This document shows, piece after piece, positions 23,738 through 31,108 of a stretch of 36,996 nucleotides of DNA. The notes under the pieces were generated by a model. That model was not told where the DNA came from and did no database searches. It saw nothing but the letters and a program-made list of their open reading frames with translations. Source of the stretch: a virus; IMG/VR virus record IMGVR_UViG_3300047557_000609, positions 1 to 36,996 of that record. One strand, given 5' to 3'. The translations under genes were made by a program, and so were the position numbers. Position 1 is the stretch's first letter, and every line of letters starts with the position of its first letter.

Positions 23738-24369
23738 AGTAATTGTCCGTTCTCCAGCACCCTTGCTGCGTCTCCTTTGTAAGCTTCCAGGACAGCAAGA
23801 TACATTTCGTTTTCGTCTTTGCATTCTTTAAGTATTCTCTCTGCTTTAACTGCTCCAATGCCTTTAATCCCAACAACATTGTCTACCCTATCACCAGTTA
23901 AAATCTGTTTATAAAAATTCCTGATTCCTTCTTCCTCAGTTATAAAGTAACGGTGATCCTTAGTAAAGTTAAAGTGATCTCCTCGTATCATATCCAAGTC
24001 TTTATCGATTGTACAAATACAGTACTCACCAGGTTCTAGTGCATACGCTGCAATACCAATAGCGTCATCTGCTTCTTGTTCTTCAATCATCTCAAAGCCC
24101 CAGCTCTGCTGCATATACTGTCGAAGTATAGCGTAGTGCTTTGGCTTAGCTGATTTGCGATTACCTTTATACGGAGCAGTTACTGCTATATCATGCCTGA
24201 AGTTACTACCACCTGTTAAATATCCTTTATAGTCCTCGAATCCATTGAAGAGAATCAGGTTCTCTAGAAACTCACCGCATCTAGCTATCGCTATTGACTC
24301 GGTATCTTCCTCCGATGCAAAGCCAATGCGATAAACTAGAATGTCCCCATCAATCAGGGCGAGGTGCAT
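23599..24369 (-). CDS. 5'-3' exonuclease, T7 gp6 / FEN type (256 aa)
   Basis: Removes RNA primers and degrades host DNA from 5' ends. The N-terminal PIN-like nuclease has LIDGDILVY (Asp7, Asp9), the acidic run EEQEADDAIG and CTIDKDLDM; then the helix-three-turn-helix GDRVDNVVGIKGIGAVKAER. After ENGQLLWIRRQPNQIWTPP, where I expect such enzymes to end, there is a Ser/Thr/Gln-rich tail of about 30 residues that lies in the overlap with the next gene. The tail suggests a lost stop codon or overprinting. It starts one base into the stop of the SSB gene (TGATG). Confidence 0.9.
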   Translation of the reverse strand: MHLALIDGDILVYRIGFASEEDTESIAIARCGEFLENLILFNGFEDYKGYLTGGSNFRHDIAVTAPYKGNRKSAKPKHYAILRQYMQQSWGFEMIEEQEADDAIGIAAYALEPGEYCICTIDKDLDMIRGDHFNFTKDHRYFITEEEGIRNFYKQILTGDRVDNVVGIKGIGAVKAERILKECKDENEMYLAVLEAYKGDAARVLENGQLLWIRRQPNQIWTPPKLSTSSGLTQSQTQDGKTESKLRSTSVTQSDS

Positions 24370-24788
24370 CAGAGAGCTTCTTCCTCGATGTCTGCAAGGT
24401 TAACACCAGTAGGTTTGTACTCGATTAAATCTTTCACGATGATCTTACTGATACCTACTCCGACACCCTTCTTACCACCGACATTATACGAATACGGTTT
24501 GATCAAGGCAACACCTTTAGATCCGTTAGCAATCTTAACACTAATCTGGTTACCCTTCTCATCCACTGCAAGGATAGGATATAACTTGCTCTTAGCAGTA
24601 ACGAAGAAGCCCTGGTCAGGTTTGTTCGAATCATTCTTTACATTAATACCCATGTCCATCAAAGTCTTGATAGCGTCCTTAGACAGGTTACACAGATCGA
24701 CCTGATACTTCTCAGAGTATTTGTTCTTCTCGTTCAATGAAGCCCAGAAGAGGTCGGCTTTGATTGGTACTGGTTTTACTTGTTCCAT
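24369..24788 (-). CDS. Single-stranded DNA-binding protein, T7 gp2.5-like (139 aa)
   Basis: Coats single-stranded DNA at the fork and recruits polymerase and helicase. Features: an OB-like beta core (ADLFWASLNEKNKYSEKYQV, GFFVTAKSKLYPIL) and an acidic C-terminal tail (LADIEEEAL) that usually carries the protein-binding site. It is shorter than T7 gp2.5 (232 aa). It stands first after promoter P4 with ribosome site AAGGAG and lies just before the exonuclease gene. Confidence 0.87.
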   Translation of the reverse strand: MEQVKPVPIKADLFWASLNEKNKYSEKYQVDLCNLSKDAIKTLMDMGINVKNDSNKPDQGFFVTAKSKLYPILAVDEKGNQISVKIANGSKGVALIKPYSYNVGGKKGVGVGISKIIVKDLIEYKPTGVNLADIEEEAL

Positions 24789-24817
24789 TTATTTCTCCTT
24801 AGTAAACAACTACATAT

Positions 24818-24846
24818 ATTATACACTACTATTAATGCTTAGTCAA
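24818..24846 (-). promoter_or_regulatory. Sigma70 promoter P4 (leftward) before SSB
   Basis: On the minus strand, -35 TTGACT (24846-24841), 17-bp spacer, -10 TATAAT (24823-24818). The start would be near 24811, with AAGGAG (about 24801-24796) before the SSB ATG at 24788. The promoter sits at the end of the 58-aa gene and gives extra expression of SSB and the genes down to the reductase. Confidence 0.9.
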
Positions 24847-25008
24847 GTGTTCTTCTAAGCCTTCGTTTTGCAGGATCATAACAGTACGTTCCAGGAGTTC
24901 AATCGTCTCATCGTTGGGCATCCTAGTGTACACCATTAAGTATCCATCCTTTTCAGCAAGTACTACTAAATCATTCACATCCTCAGGTAATTCTTCCATC
25001 ACACTCAT
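24832..25008 (-). CDS. Small acidic protein (58 aa)
   Basis: ATG 25008 gives MSVMEELPEDVNDLVVLAEK; an alternative start is at MEELPED. The core LVVLAEKDGYLMVYTRMPND followed by an amphipathic helix (TIELLERTVMILQN) looks like a small phage family; function unknown. It overlaps the next gene by four bases, and its end contains the -35 and spacer of P4. Confidence 0.75.
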   Translation of the reverse strand: MSVMEELPEDVNDLVVLAEKDGYLMVYTRMPNDETIELLERTVMILQNEGLEEHLTKH

Positions 25009-25181
25009 GGTCGAAAATCCGAATCATGAATAGCTTCGATAATCTCAGACACAACTGGATTAGCTTCACGCTTAGTAGCATCTGCTACATTTCCAGCCAG
25101 CTTATAAAGAATATCTATGACCGTATGAGGAGAAGTACCCATTCGTATTTCCTGAAGTACCGCTTGTTTGATTCTATCCAT
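25005..25181 (-). CDS. Small helical protein after DNA polymerase (58 aa)
   Basis: ATG 25181 shares its A with the polymerase stop (TGATG) and starts MDRIKQAVLQEIRMGTSPHT; longer starts within the polymerase frame have weaker support. The form has three helices with IDILYKLAGNVADAT in the middle. Function unknown; co-expressed with the polymerase. Confidence 0.75.
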   Translation of the reverse strand: MDRIKQAVLQEIRMGTSPHTVIDILYKLAGNVADATKREANPVVSEIIEAIHDSDFRP

Positions 25182-26830
25182 CAGTGTGTTTCCTTCCATG
25201 AATTTCCTATTCTGTACTCGCCAGTGAGAGGGCATCGCATCTTTAATACACGACCTGCTTCTTCAATAGCTTGTACTCCTAACTTACCTACCATATCTGC
25301 GTATGGTTCTTCTACTTCAATCTGCCATTCGTCATGCACATTAGCGACGAACTTATAATCAATACCTAGTTTGCTTATGCGATCATCTAAGATCACCAAA
25401 GCTTGCTTCATGACAATCGCACCCGCACCTTGGAGAAGTGTGTTGAGTGCTGCATGGTCAGACCTAACGTGTAGTCTACGTCCATCAAGACCTGGTAACG
25501 ATCCCGACGACTTGCGGATTTTATCCACTGTCTCCCTAAGGACTCGTAGTTTCGGGGTGTTCGCCAGAAAAGAATCAATAAGTCTTTGTCCTTCTTTCGC
25601 TCCAGCACCAACAACTTTCCCGATCTTGGCAGCCCCTGCACCATAGAGGAATGCATATATAAACGTCTTTGCTTGAGCACGTGTTTCGAGTCCAGCAGCT
25701 TTCTGGTTTGCTGTGTGGATATCACCTTGTGTGACCTCATAAATATACGCATCGTCTTTCATATAGTGAGCAAGCATCCTAAGCTCCAGCCCTGAAGCAT
25801 CGATACCAACTAACTTATATCCTTTCTCTACAATCCAAAGATCCCTGCAGTCTTCTCCGTAGGGGCTACCACAACTAGGTACTTGTGCCATGTTAGGACT
25901 GTGATGTGTCATCCGTCCAGTCACTGCACCATTCGTTATTACTTTACCATGTACTCTACCATCAGGCTTTAGTTCTTTTAACCATGATTGGATCTGAGCA
26001 ATTCGTTTCTGTAATAGTAAGAACTCAGCAATCGCTTTAGCTTCAGGAAACTCTAAGCCTTCGAGCGTCCCTTCGTCGACGATTGGCTGACCGTTTTCTG
26101 TGAACTTCTCTGGCTTCCAGCCTTTCTCGATGAGCCTTTCCCCGATTTGTTTCCTGCTGCCTGGGTTGAAGACTTCAACTTTTGACTTGAGGGGCTTGCC
26201 TGTTTTCTCAGAGACTCGCTCGATAGTCTTGGCTGGAAAAATGTTTTGAAGCCCAGCCTCAAGAAGATCCAACTTATTTTGCAGCGTTGCAAGAAGGATG
26301 ACAGCTTGCTTCTCGTTGAGCTTGAAGCCGTTTGTTTCTTGCGTTGCAATGATCGCTTGTACATTGTGCTCAAGTTTAATACTCCTCTCATCAAATTTAT
26401 TTCTAGTAAGTTCAGCAGTTAAATGCTGGTACAGTTTCTCAGTTACTAAAGTATCTTGGATACAGTACTCCTCCATCTCTTTGGAATACCCAGCATCCCA
26501 GTCTTTGAAGTCTCCCTTAGGAAAACCTAAGCGTTGACCCCACGCATCTAAGCTATGTCCTCCCTCTAGACTTGGACTTAGCAGCCGACTTAGCACGAGC
26601 GTATCGCACATCTGGCTCTGCTTCATCGTAATGTTCCAATTCCTTTTCAGTACTGGGGCATCGAAGCATATTCCGTTGTGCATGATAATCAAATCGCAAC
26701 TGTCCAAATACTTTTGTAACTCGTTTGCTTCCTTCCATACTATTACGTCTCCTCCCACTTCTCTTGTAACACACATCCAAATCTTGTCATGTGTGCTGTT
26801 TGTTTCTATGTCGAGAATAATCTTTCTCAT
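25181..26830 (-). CDS. DNA polymerase, family A, T7-like with 3'-5' exonuclease (549 aa)
   Basis: The replicative polymerase. From ATG 26830: exonuclease domain with DIETN (Asp7, Glu9), LIIMHNGICFDAP (about 48-60) and the EYCIQDT segment; polymerase domain with motif A GIDASGLELR (Asp344), motif B RAQAKTFIYAFLYGAG, and motif C VANVHDEWQ (His499-Asp500-Glu501). The canonical Asp of motifs A and C are present. At 549 residues it is shorter than T7 gp5 (704), as in many phages of this type; no thioredoxin-binding insert is clear. It ends joined to a 58-aa gene (TGATG). Confidence 0.93.
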   Translation of the reverse strand: MRKIILDIETNSTHDKIWMCVTREVGGDVIVWKEANELQKYLDSCDLIIMHNGICFDAPVLKRNWNITMKQSQMCDTLVLSRLLSPSLEGGHSLDAWGQRLGFPKGDFKDWDAGYSKEMEEYCIQDTLVTEKLYQHLTAELTRNKFDERSIKLEHNVQAIIATQETNGFKLNEKQAVILLATLQNKLDLLEAGLQNIFPAKTIERVSEKTGKPLKSKVEVFNPGSRKQIGERLIEKGWKPEKFTENGQPIVDEGTLEGLEFPEAKAIAEFLLLQKRIAQIQSWLKELKPDGRVHGKVITNGAVTGRMTHHSPNMAQVPSCGSPYGEDCRDLWIVEKGYKLVGIDASGLELRMLAHYMKDDAYIYEVTQGDIHTANQKAAGLETRAQAKTFIYAFLYGAGAAKIGKVVGAGAKEGQRLIDSFLANTPKLRVLRETVDKIRKSSGSLPGLDGRRLHVRSDHAALNTLLQGAGAIVMKQALVILDDRISKLGIDYKFVANVHDEWQIEVEEPYADMVGKLGVQAIEEAGRVLKMRCPLTGEYRIGNSWKETH

Positions 26831-26892
26831 TACATTCCATTTCCAAAAGTTATTCCAATTAAATAAATTTAACGGAGGACATTTCCATATCA

Positions 26893-27114
26893 CTACACTG
26901 GGACTCCTTGTCTAATTCGATTAGGAAACTCACGCTCTAACCAGAAGCAGCGAGTGTCTCCATGTTCATCTCTTGCGTAATAACCATCCCACTTAGAGTA
27001 CTTAGTATTGTAACTGCTGCATTCAATATTGTTTAGTCTATGCTTATGCTCACTAATTAAGAAGCCAATAAGCATGCCAAACAAAGCAGCCACTACAATT
27101 AAAGAGTTCTTCAT
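26893..27114 (-). CDS. Small membrane-anchored or exported protein (73 aa)
   Basis: MKNSLIVVAALFGMLIGFLI is a hydrophobic N-terminus (anchor or uncleaved signal), followed by a polar domain with two Cys (IECSSYN, TRCFWLE) that might form a disulphide in the periplasm. Not recognised. It overlaps the upstream gene by four bases and lies just ahead of the DNA polymerase. Confidence 0.7.
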   Translation of the reverse strand: MKNSLIVVAALFGMLIGFLISEHKHRLNNIECSSYNTKYSKWDGYYARDEHGDTRCFWLEREFPNRIRQGVPV

Positions 27115-27281
27115 TTTGTTTTGACTTTCTTAGCAGCAGCCTCTGCTTCTTTAACTACGACCTGCTGAGTAGCCAACACAAAAGCATCCTGCAGTTCTTT
27201 AACCATCAGTTCTAACTTAGCAACTCGTTGACCTAGTTCATTGACTGAATCAATAACCTTAGGCATTTGTAATAAACTCAT
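27111..27281 (-). CDS. Small coiled-coil protein (56 aa)
   Basis: MSLLQMPKVIDSVNELGQRV begins a wholly helical protein with heptad-like hydrophobic positions (VNELGQRVAKLELMVKELQDAFVLA) and a Lys-rich C-terminus (AAAKKVKTK). The start lies a base after the upstream stop and the end overlaps the next gene by four bases. Possibly an oligomerising partner of a neighbour; function unknown. Confidence 0.72.
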   Translation of the reverse strand: MSLLQMPKVIDSVNELGQRVAKLELMVKELQDAFVLATQQVVVKEAEAAAKKVKTK

Positions 27282-27282
27282 T

Positions 27283-27504
27283 TCATAACCTCACATTTAT
27301 ATAGGTGACTACTCCTGCAAAATACAGGGCTACAGCCACAGCCTCGACCAGGATCAAAGGTAGATCACGCTGCAGTATACCTGCATAAGTCCACAAACCT
27401 GATCCAACCAATCCAAATAATATATTAAGGGGATATACATTGAAGCTAGTTAATGCTATTCCAATGAGACATAATATAGTACCTCCCCATTTAATTAATT
27501 GCAT
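27283..27504 (-). CDS. DUF6552-like small membrane protein (73 aa)
   Basis: ATG 27504 gives MQLIKWGGTILCLIGIALTS, then NVYPLNILFGLVGSGLWTYA and a third hydrophobic segment (VEAVAVALYFAGVVTYINV); three membrane spans. The pattern ILCLIGIALTSFNVYPLNILFG...WTYAGI fits DUF6552 as I recall it. The longer frame upstream is the shadow of the exported mini-protein (overlap of ten bases). Role unknown. Confidence 0.75.
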   Translation of the reverse strand: MQLIKWGGTILCLIGIALTSFNVYPLNILFGLVGSGLWTYAGILQRDLPLILVEAVAVALYFAGVVTYINVRL

Positions 27505-27629
27505 ATCGTTACATTCGGACATACGGTACAGGTGATGTACTTTCCACCAGATGAAACGATGGTAGTGGTGCAAGCGAAGCTATTATTATACACCACAACT
27601 AGGGATAACGCAAGTAAAATCTTTTTCAT
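27495..27629 (-). CDS. Exported Cys-rich mini-protein (44 aa)
   Basis: MKKILLALSLVVVYNNSFAC is a signal peptide with a likely cleavage site after SFA and a Cys next to it. The mature part has four Cys (ACTTT, YITCTVCPNVTICN) and a short beta hairpin. From memory, similar tiny secreted proteins with a TTVV-G-TCTVC-C pattern are common in phages of Proteobacteria. It overlaps the primase-helicase gene by four bases (ATGA). A role in the envelope during infection is possible. Confidence 0.78.
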   Translation of the reverse strand: MKKILLALSLVVVYNNSFACTTTIVSSGGKYITCTVCPNVTICN

Positions 27630-29263
27630 AATTTATTCTCCTCAGGAGGGAGCTCTGTCATGCGTCCAGTCAAGCGACTGTACAGTAATCGAGAAGCTAA
27701 CCCAGTTAAACCACTAAAACGATTCTTTAATACTCGGACGTAGGTAGTGTTACGTTCCTGCTCGTCTTCATGCTGACCGTTACGTTCCAATCCAATGACC
27801 ATGTCTGATAGCTGAGCAATCGAACCTGAACCACGTAGCTGTGCTAATGATGTAGCAGCACCTTCCTCATGCCCTTTAGATTCTGGACGCTTAAGATGTG
27901 ATACCACAAACAAAGCAATGCCAGTTTCTTGCACGATAGTCCGCAGCTTAGTCATGATCTCGTCTAATGCTTTCCTTTCGTCCCCATTCTCCTGAGCACT
28001 GACCACAATCGATACGTGATCAAGGAATACATAACGACAATTAAGACCTTTTGCCATAAAGCGTACTCGGTTGATAATATTGTCAATGGCGGTAGACCCA
28101 AAATGATCAAACAAAAATACACGATCAGTTCCAAGGGTAGCATCAAATGCATAGCGTAGTTCCTCCTCGTCAACATCACAATCAGGTAAGTGCAATGGTT
28201 TGTTTGCAGCAAGAGACATCAAACTCTTAGCAGTTTTCTTGACCGACTCCTCCAAAAACATAAGACCAATGTTCTCCTCAGTCTTGTTCAGAATCTGCCA
28301 CACAATCTCTCGCATAAACTGAGACTTACCGAGTCCTGATCCAGCAGTAATCGTTACGAGTTCACCCTGTCGGATACCGTAAGTTAACCCATTTATACCC
28401 GAATAGGGATACATCACCTCAGCCTTCTCGACTGGCTGGTTAACGAGTTCCCACAAGGTAGATCCTGCTACGATACCATCAGGTACATACTTCTCTGCGT
28501 TCCACCACTCCTCAACAAACTCCTTCACCAATCCCTGAATCAGGTAATCATTGGCGTCCTTGAGTTCCTTCTTAGGGAATCGAAAGATGTGTGCCTTACT
28601 GCCAAACAACTCAGCCACTTGGTTAGATGCCTGTTGACCTGGCTCATCGTTATCAAAGCAAATCACAATCTTATCAAAGGAGTCTAGGTACTCAAAACTT
28701 GCTCGACAATCCTTTAATGCAGATGTAGCACCGTTACGAATGGATACCACTGGGTAGCGAGATCCTGTCAACTGATAGCAAGCCAATGCATCGAACTCAC
28801 CCTCGGTAATCGTGATAGCTTTACCACCAGGAGTAAACTTGTTCTGCCCGAAGAGCACTGCTTCCTTCCAATCACCCACCACACTGAATTGTTTCTCAGT
28901 CATTGAGCGAGTCTTAGCAGCCACCACCTTACCAGTGATATCACAATATGGAAAGTAGTAGCTAGTACCATCAGAACCTGCACCAAAGAAGTGCATAGTC
29001 TGTGTAGAAATACCACGCTCTACAACTGGGGTAGCTTCTACGTTAGCCAATGCCTCTAGGACTGATTTAAACTGCTTAGGAGCAGCGTTCGTAGGTGCGG
29101 TGATACCCTCCCTTAGGACAGCCTGAACCATCGCCTCTGAGCCCTTCTTATACGTTCCACACTTATGACAGTACTCATGCCCATCATCATAGATACTGTT
29201 CGCATCCGAAGATCCGCAGGTACTGCAAGGTATGTGTTTCAAAAAGTTACTTTCTGTTTTCAC
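27626..29263 (-). CDS. Primase-helicase, T7 gp4-like (545 aa)
   Basis: Makes RNA primers and unwinds the fork. In order: zinc ribbon (Cys13, Cys16, Cys32, Cys35), TOPRIM primase core with TITEGEFDAL (Glu154) and VICFDNDEPG (Asp204, Asp206), linker, and RecA-like DnaB-type helicase with Walker A AGSGLGKS (307-314) and Walker B CRYVFLDHVS (about 398-407). The length agrees with gp4 (566 aa). All key residues are present. It starts the replication module of the leftward arm. Confidence 0.94.
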   Translation of the reverse strand: MKTESNFLKHIPCSTCGSSDANSIYDDGHEYCHKCGTYKKGSEAMVQAVLREGITAPTNAAPKQFKSVLEALANVEATPVVERGISTQTMHFFGAGSDGTSYYFPYCDITGKVVAAKTRSMTEKQFSVVGDWKEAVLFGQNKFTPGGKAITITEGEFDALACYQLTGSRYPVVSIRNGATSALKDCRASFEYLDSFDKIVICFDNDEPGQQASNQVAELFGSKAHIFRFPKKELKDANDYLIQGLVKEFVEEWWNAEKYVPDGIVAGSTLWELVNQPVEKAEVMYPYSGINGLTYGIRQGELVTITAGSGLGKSQFMREIVWQILNKTEENIGLMFLEESVKKTAKSLMSLAANKPLHLPDCDVDEEELRYAFDATLGTDRVFLFDHFGSTAIDNIINRVRFMAKGLNCRYVFLDHVSIVVSAQENGDERKALDEIMTKLRTIVQETGIALFVVSHLKRPESKGHEEGAATSLAQLRGSGSIAQLSDMVIGLERNGQHEDEQERNTTYVRVLKNRFSGLTGLASRLLYSRLTGRMTELPPEENKL

Positions 29264-29279
29264 TACTCACTCGCTTTCT

Positions 29280-29471
29280 TTAACTAATTTTGTAATCAAC
29301 TGTATGGCATCTAGGACACTGAACAGTCATTTTTGGCGGTATACAAGCCAACACCGCATAGGGTTGGGGATAGTACATTTCGACTTTGCAGTAATCACAT
29401 AAAACCCCAGCCTTATTTTGTTGTTCAATTTCTCGATAGCTTTGGTTGTTGTGTTCGGAAATAGTCTTCAT
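29280..29471 (-). CDS. Small zinc-finger protein (63 aa)
   Basis: Two Cys pairs, LCDYCKVE (Cys25, Cys28) and VQCPRCHTVD (about 51-54), form one zinc-ribbon. The N-terminal part is polar. Function unknown; it might bind DNA or a host protein. The end is 16 nt ahead of the primase-helicase, and the start overlaps the upstream gene by four bases. Confidence 0.75.
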   Translation of the reverse strand: MKTISEHNNQSYREIEQQNKAGVLCDYCKVEMYYPQPYAVLACIPPKMTVQCPRCHTVDYKIS

Positions 29472-29668
29472 TTCTCACTCGCTTCCTTTAGTGCTGACCA
29501 AACAATCCACTGTCTTTCTAATCCTTGCTCTTGAATAAATTGAGATGCTTGTTTTATAAGGTCTGCTTGTTGGCGTAGCATTTTACAAGTGTTAAGCATT
29601 AATTTTTCATTACTTGACCATAAACGGTCTTTGTTTTCTAAGTTATTTGCTAATTCGTATGCGTTCAT
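29468..29668 (-). CDS. Small helical protein (66 aa)
   Basis: MNAYELANNLENKDRLWSSN begins a protein predicted all-helical with Gln/Leu-rich middle (MLRQQADLIKQASQFIQEQG). Resembles short phage proteins of the form ANELE...MLRQQADxI that often go with small zinc proteins; function unknown. Coupled by ATGA to the genes on both sides. Confidence 0.75.
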   Translation of the reverse strand: MNAYELANNLENKDRLWSSNEKLMLNTCKMLRQQADLIKQASQFIQEQGLERQWIVWSALKEASEK

Positions 29669-29925
29669 TTTATCCCATGTCTCTGTTCAATAAGCTCTGC
29701 AAACGTAAGAATAATATAGTTTATAGTGCCGTCATTGTTTCTCATCTCAGGCAATAGCTCTGTGTTATCTGCTTCGCACCATAATTCATAAACTTCTTCA
29801 TCACTTAATCGCTTAGATTTCCAGATCATCTTAGCAGGATCTAATCCAGTGTACTTAGTAGTAGGATTAACTACTGCGTCCTCATATCCTGGATGGAATG
29901 GTGCTTCATCAACAAGTTTATTCAT
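29665..29925 (-). CDS. Unknown early protein (86 aa)
   Basis: Chosen start ATG 29925 (MNKLVDEAPFHPGYEDAVVN). The second half, SDEEVYELWCEADN and YIILTFAELIEQRHGIK, looks like a small helical domain seen in phage proteins of unknown function (from memory, near other small early genes). It overlaps the next upstream gene by eight nucleotides. Confidence 0.7.
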   Translation of the reverse strand: MNKLVDEAPFHPGYEDAVVNPTTKYTGLDPAKMIWKSKRLSDEEVYELWCEADNTELLPEMRNNDGTINYIILTFAELIEQRHGIK

Positions 29926-30082
29926 AACTGAACTCCGCAGTGGTATCATGTTGCTTTAATCTAAAGTTCCAGGCATCAACGATATCTTGCAGCACGACAT
30001 CAATACCGTATCGACCTGCACTATCGACAGCATTCTGCACGACAAAGTGATAATGCATTTCTTCTTCGTAGTTATCTTCCAT
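29918..30082 (-). CDS. Small early protein (54 aa)
   Basis: Starts MEDNYEEEMHYHFVVQNAVD at ATG 30082 with ribosome site AGGAG (about 30092-30088). A second in-frame ATG at 30103 also has AGGAG upstream and adds seven residues, so there are two possible starts. First gene after promoter P5. Function unknown. Confidence 0.72.
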   Translation of the reverse strand: MEDNYEEEMHYHFVVQNAVDSAGRYGIDVVLQDIVDAWNFRLKQHDTTAEFSYE

Positions 30083-30085
30083 AGT

Positions 30086-30163
30086 TACTCCTAAGTTTAA
30101 CATCTAAGTTATCTCCTAAGTACATACTATATAAAATACTATCTATATAAATACTTCTAAGTA
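30086..30163 (-). repeat. Repeated ACTTAG motif in P5 leader
   Basis: On the plus strand CTAAGT occurs at 30091-30096, 30104-30109, 30116-30121 and 30157-30162; the first three are 12-13 bp apart, roughly one helix turn. Two copies belong to the ribosome sites (ACTTAGGAG on the minus strand). The same motif recurs around promoter P3 in the control region. Confidence 0.6.
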
Positions 30164-30166
30164 AAT

Positions 30167-30195
30167 AGTATAGCATGCTTAGTAATCGTTGTCAA
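30167..30195 (-). promoter_or_regulatory. Sigma70 promoter P5 (leftward) within early arm
   Basis: On the minus strand, -35 TTGACA (30195-30190), 17-bp spacer, -10 TATACT (30172-30167). Start near 30160. It overlaps the end of the 77-aa gene. The leader (30160-30083) holds four copies of ACTTAG on the minus strand, the first at the start site itself, a possible operator. Confidence 0.85.
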
Positions 30196-30412
30196 GTTTA
30201 TTTTCTTGACGGTAATCATGATCGTCTGCACTCAGGAAGTCTTCCTCGTAGTCTTCGTCTTCATCATACAGATCTGTCCTTTCGTATGTTAGTAAGTCAT
30301 CACTTATAGTAGCGTAACATTTATTACACATGTCTAAGTATTCGTTGGTGTGTACACTCTTACGAGTGGCTTCAAAATCTGATAACATTTTATTACAGCA
30401 ATGGCATCTCAT
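30179..30412 (-). CDS. Zinc-finger protein with acidic tail (77 aa)
   Basis: CHCCNKM (Cys3, Cys5, Cys6 region) and MCNKCYA (about residues 29-32) make an N-terminal zinc knuckle; residues about 48-66 are very acidic (DEDEDYEEDF). A nucleic-acid mimic or transcription modifier would fit the acidic tail but there is no proof. The gene end overlaps promoter P5 and the start overlaps the upstream gene by four bases. Confidence 0.75.
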   Translation of the reverse strand: MRCHCCNKMLSDFEATRKSVHTNEYLDMCNKCYATISDDLLTYERTDLYDEDEDYEEDFLSADDHDYRQENKLDNDY

Positions 30413-30600
30413 ATTAGTGCATCTCCTAAAATTTTATAAGCCCAATTAAATTTATTGTCTACTGTCTTTTTACGTTCCATCATAAGTACTTGAATCTTAA
30501 AGGATTTGTCTAGTAGTAAGAACTTCTCAGCCTCTTCCTTATAACCAAAGATTCTAACAACTGAACCATCATAGTCTAAAATCTTATATAGCTTTTTCAT
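30409..30600 (-). CDS. Small early protein (63 aa)
   Basis: Start ATG 30600: MKKLYKILDYDGSVVRIFGY, continuing KEEAEKFLLLD; beta hairpin plus helix. A similar form, DYDGSVVRxFxxKEEAxxFL, is known to me as a short phage protein of unknown role. The start lies in the stop of the mini membrane protein (ATGA). Confidence 0.75.
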   Translation of the reverse strand: MKKLYKILDYDGSVVRIFGYKEEAEKFLLLDKSFKIQVLMMERKKTVDNKFNWAYKILGDALI

Positions 30601-30719
30601 TGTAGTACTCCGTATAAGTAACAAGATAATTCTAACCCGATATAGTATAGCACATGTCCACCGAAGTATGCAAGTGCAAACCATAAAGCATATTTAATCC
30701 ATTGGTCTTCGTTGTTCAT
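30597..30719 (-). CDS. Mini membrane protein (40 aa)
   Basis: MNNEDQWIKYALWFALAYFG starts a protein with one or two hydrophobic segments (WFALAYFGGHVLYYIGLEL). It is joined to neighbours by ATGA at both ends. A weak promoter-like pair (TTGCAT 30673-30668, TATACT 30649-30644, 18-bp spacer) lies inside it on the minus strand. Confidence 0.68.
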   Translation of the reverse strand: MNNEDQWIKYALWFALAYFGGHVLYYIGLELSCYLYGVLQ

Positions 30720-30790
30720 AAATCCCTTCCAATATAATAAGTTAAGCAAACCCAAATCAATATGATAATTGTTTTGTAATCAATCTCCAT
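30716..30790 (-). CDS. Very small membrane peptide (24 aa)
   Basis: ATG 30790 begins MEIDYKTIIILIWVCLTYYI, a single hydrophobic span, then GRDL. The start shares a base with the upstream stop (TGATG) and the stop overlaps the next start (ATGA), so translation coupling runs through it. This favours a true mini-gene in spite of the length. Confidence 0.6.
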   Translation of the reverse strand: MEIDYKTIIILIWVCLTYYIGRDL

Positions 30791-31008
30791 CAGAGTTTGC
30801 TCATCCTTTCAAGTCCATCTTGACAATCCTTACAATCACAGGGTATCACATCATTCTTTGCAGCTTGTCTAACCTCAGCCATTGAATCATATCCTCTAGT
30901 ATGTACAATATCATCAGAGAAACGGAATCCAAACGGAAGCCAAAGCATGTAAGTTTCTTCATCTGCTGACACATCTACATCTCTTTTAACATCTAGTTTG
31001 TATTTCAT
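30790..31008 (-). CDS. Small early protein with CDCKDC motif (72 aa)
   Basis: MKYKLDVKRDVDVSADEETY at the start, then YMLWLPFGFRFSDDIVHTRG, and VIPCDCKDCQDGL near the end (Cys56, Cys58, Cys61), a possible metal site. The middle is reminiscent of a small phage family (LWLPxGFRF...THxRxYDS). The ribosome site AAGGA lies before ATG 31008. Function unknown. Confidence 0.72.
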   Translation of the reverse strand: MKYKLDVKRDVDVSADEETYMLWLPFGFRFSDDIVHTRGYDSMAEVRQAAKNDVIPCDCKDCQDGLERMSKL

Positions 31009-31040
31009 AGCAGTCCTTTCGTGTTAGATACTACACCTCC

Positions 31041-31069
31041 AGTATGCCCCAGTTTTACAGGCTTGTCTA
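31041..31069 (-). promoter_or_regulatory. Possible weak promoter (leftward)
   Basis: On the minus strand TAGACA (31069-31064), 17-bp spacer, CATACT (31046-31041). Five and four of six bases match consensus. It sits in the longest leftward intergenic gap (31009-31108), which also holds TTAGGG-AAAA-CCCTAG and ATTTCA-TAATG-TGAAAT hairpins. Confidence 0.45.
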
Positions 31070-31071
31070 TT

Positions 31072-31101
31072 AGGGAAAACCCTAGGTTATTTCATAATGT
31101 G
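31072..31101 (-). other. Hairpins in gap 31009-31108
   Basis: TAGGG/CCCTA (about 31071-31084) and ATTTCA/TGAAAT (about 31089-31105) can form two small stems between the stop of the 107-aa gene and the possible promoter at 31041-31069. There is no T-run, so they are not clear terminators; they may be RNA processing or stability elements. Confidence 0.4.
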
Positions 31102-31108
31102 AAATAGT

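Noticed and set aside
25371-25646. 91-codon plus-strand frame opposite DNA polymerase
   Set aside because: Antisense to a strongly conserved gene with intact motifs; no ribosome site or context.
27585-27620. TATAAT in the exported mini-protein gene as leftward promoter
   Set aside because: The base run 17 bp upstream is TTGCGT, with only three consensus matches, inside a signal peptide coding region.
30644-30673. Promoter TTGCAT-18-TATACT inside the 40-aa gene
   Set aside because: Four-of-six -35 at most and a spacer of 18 within coding DNA; noted in the gene entry but not listed as a promoter.
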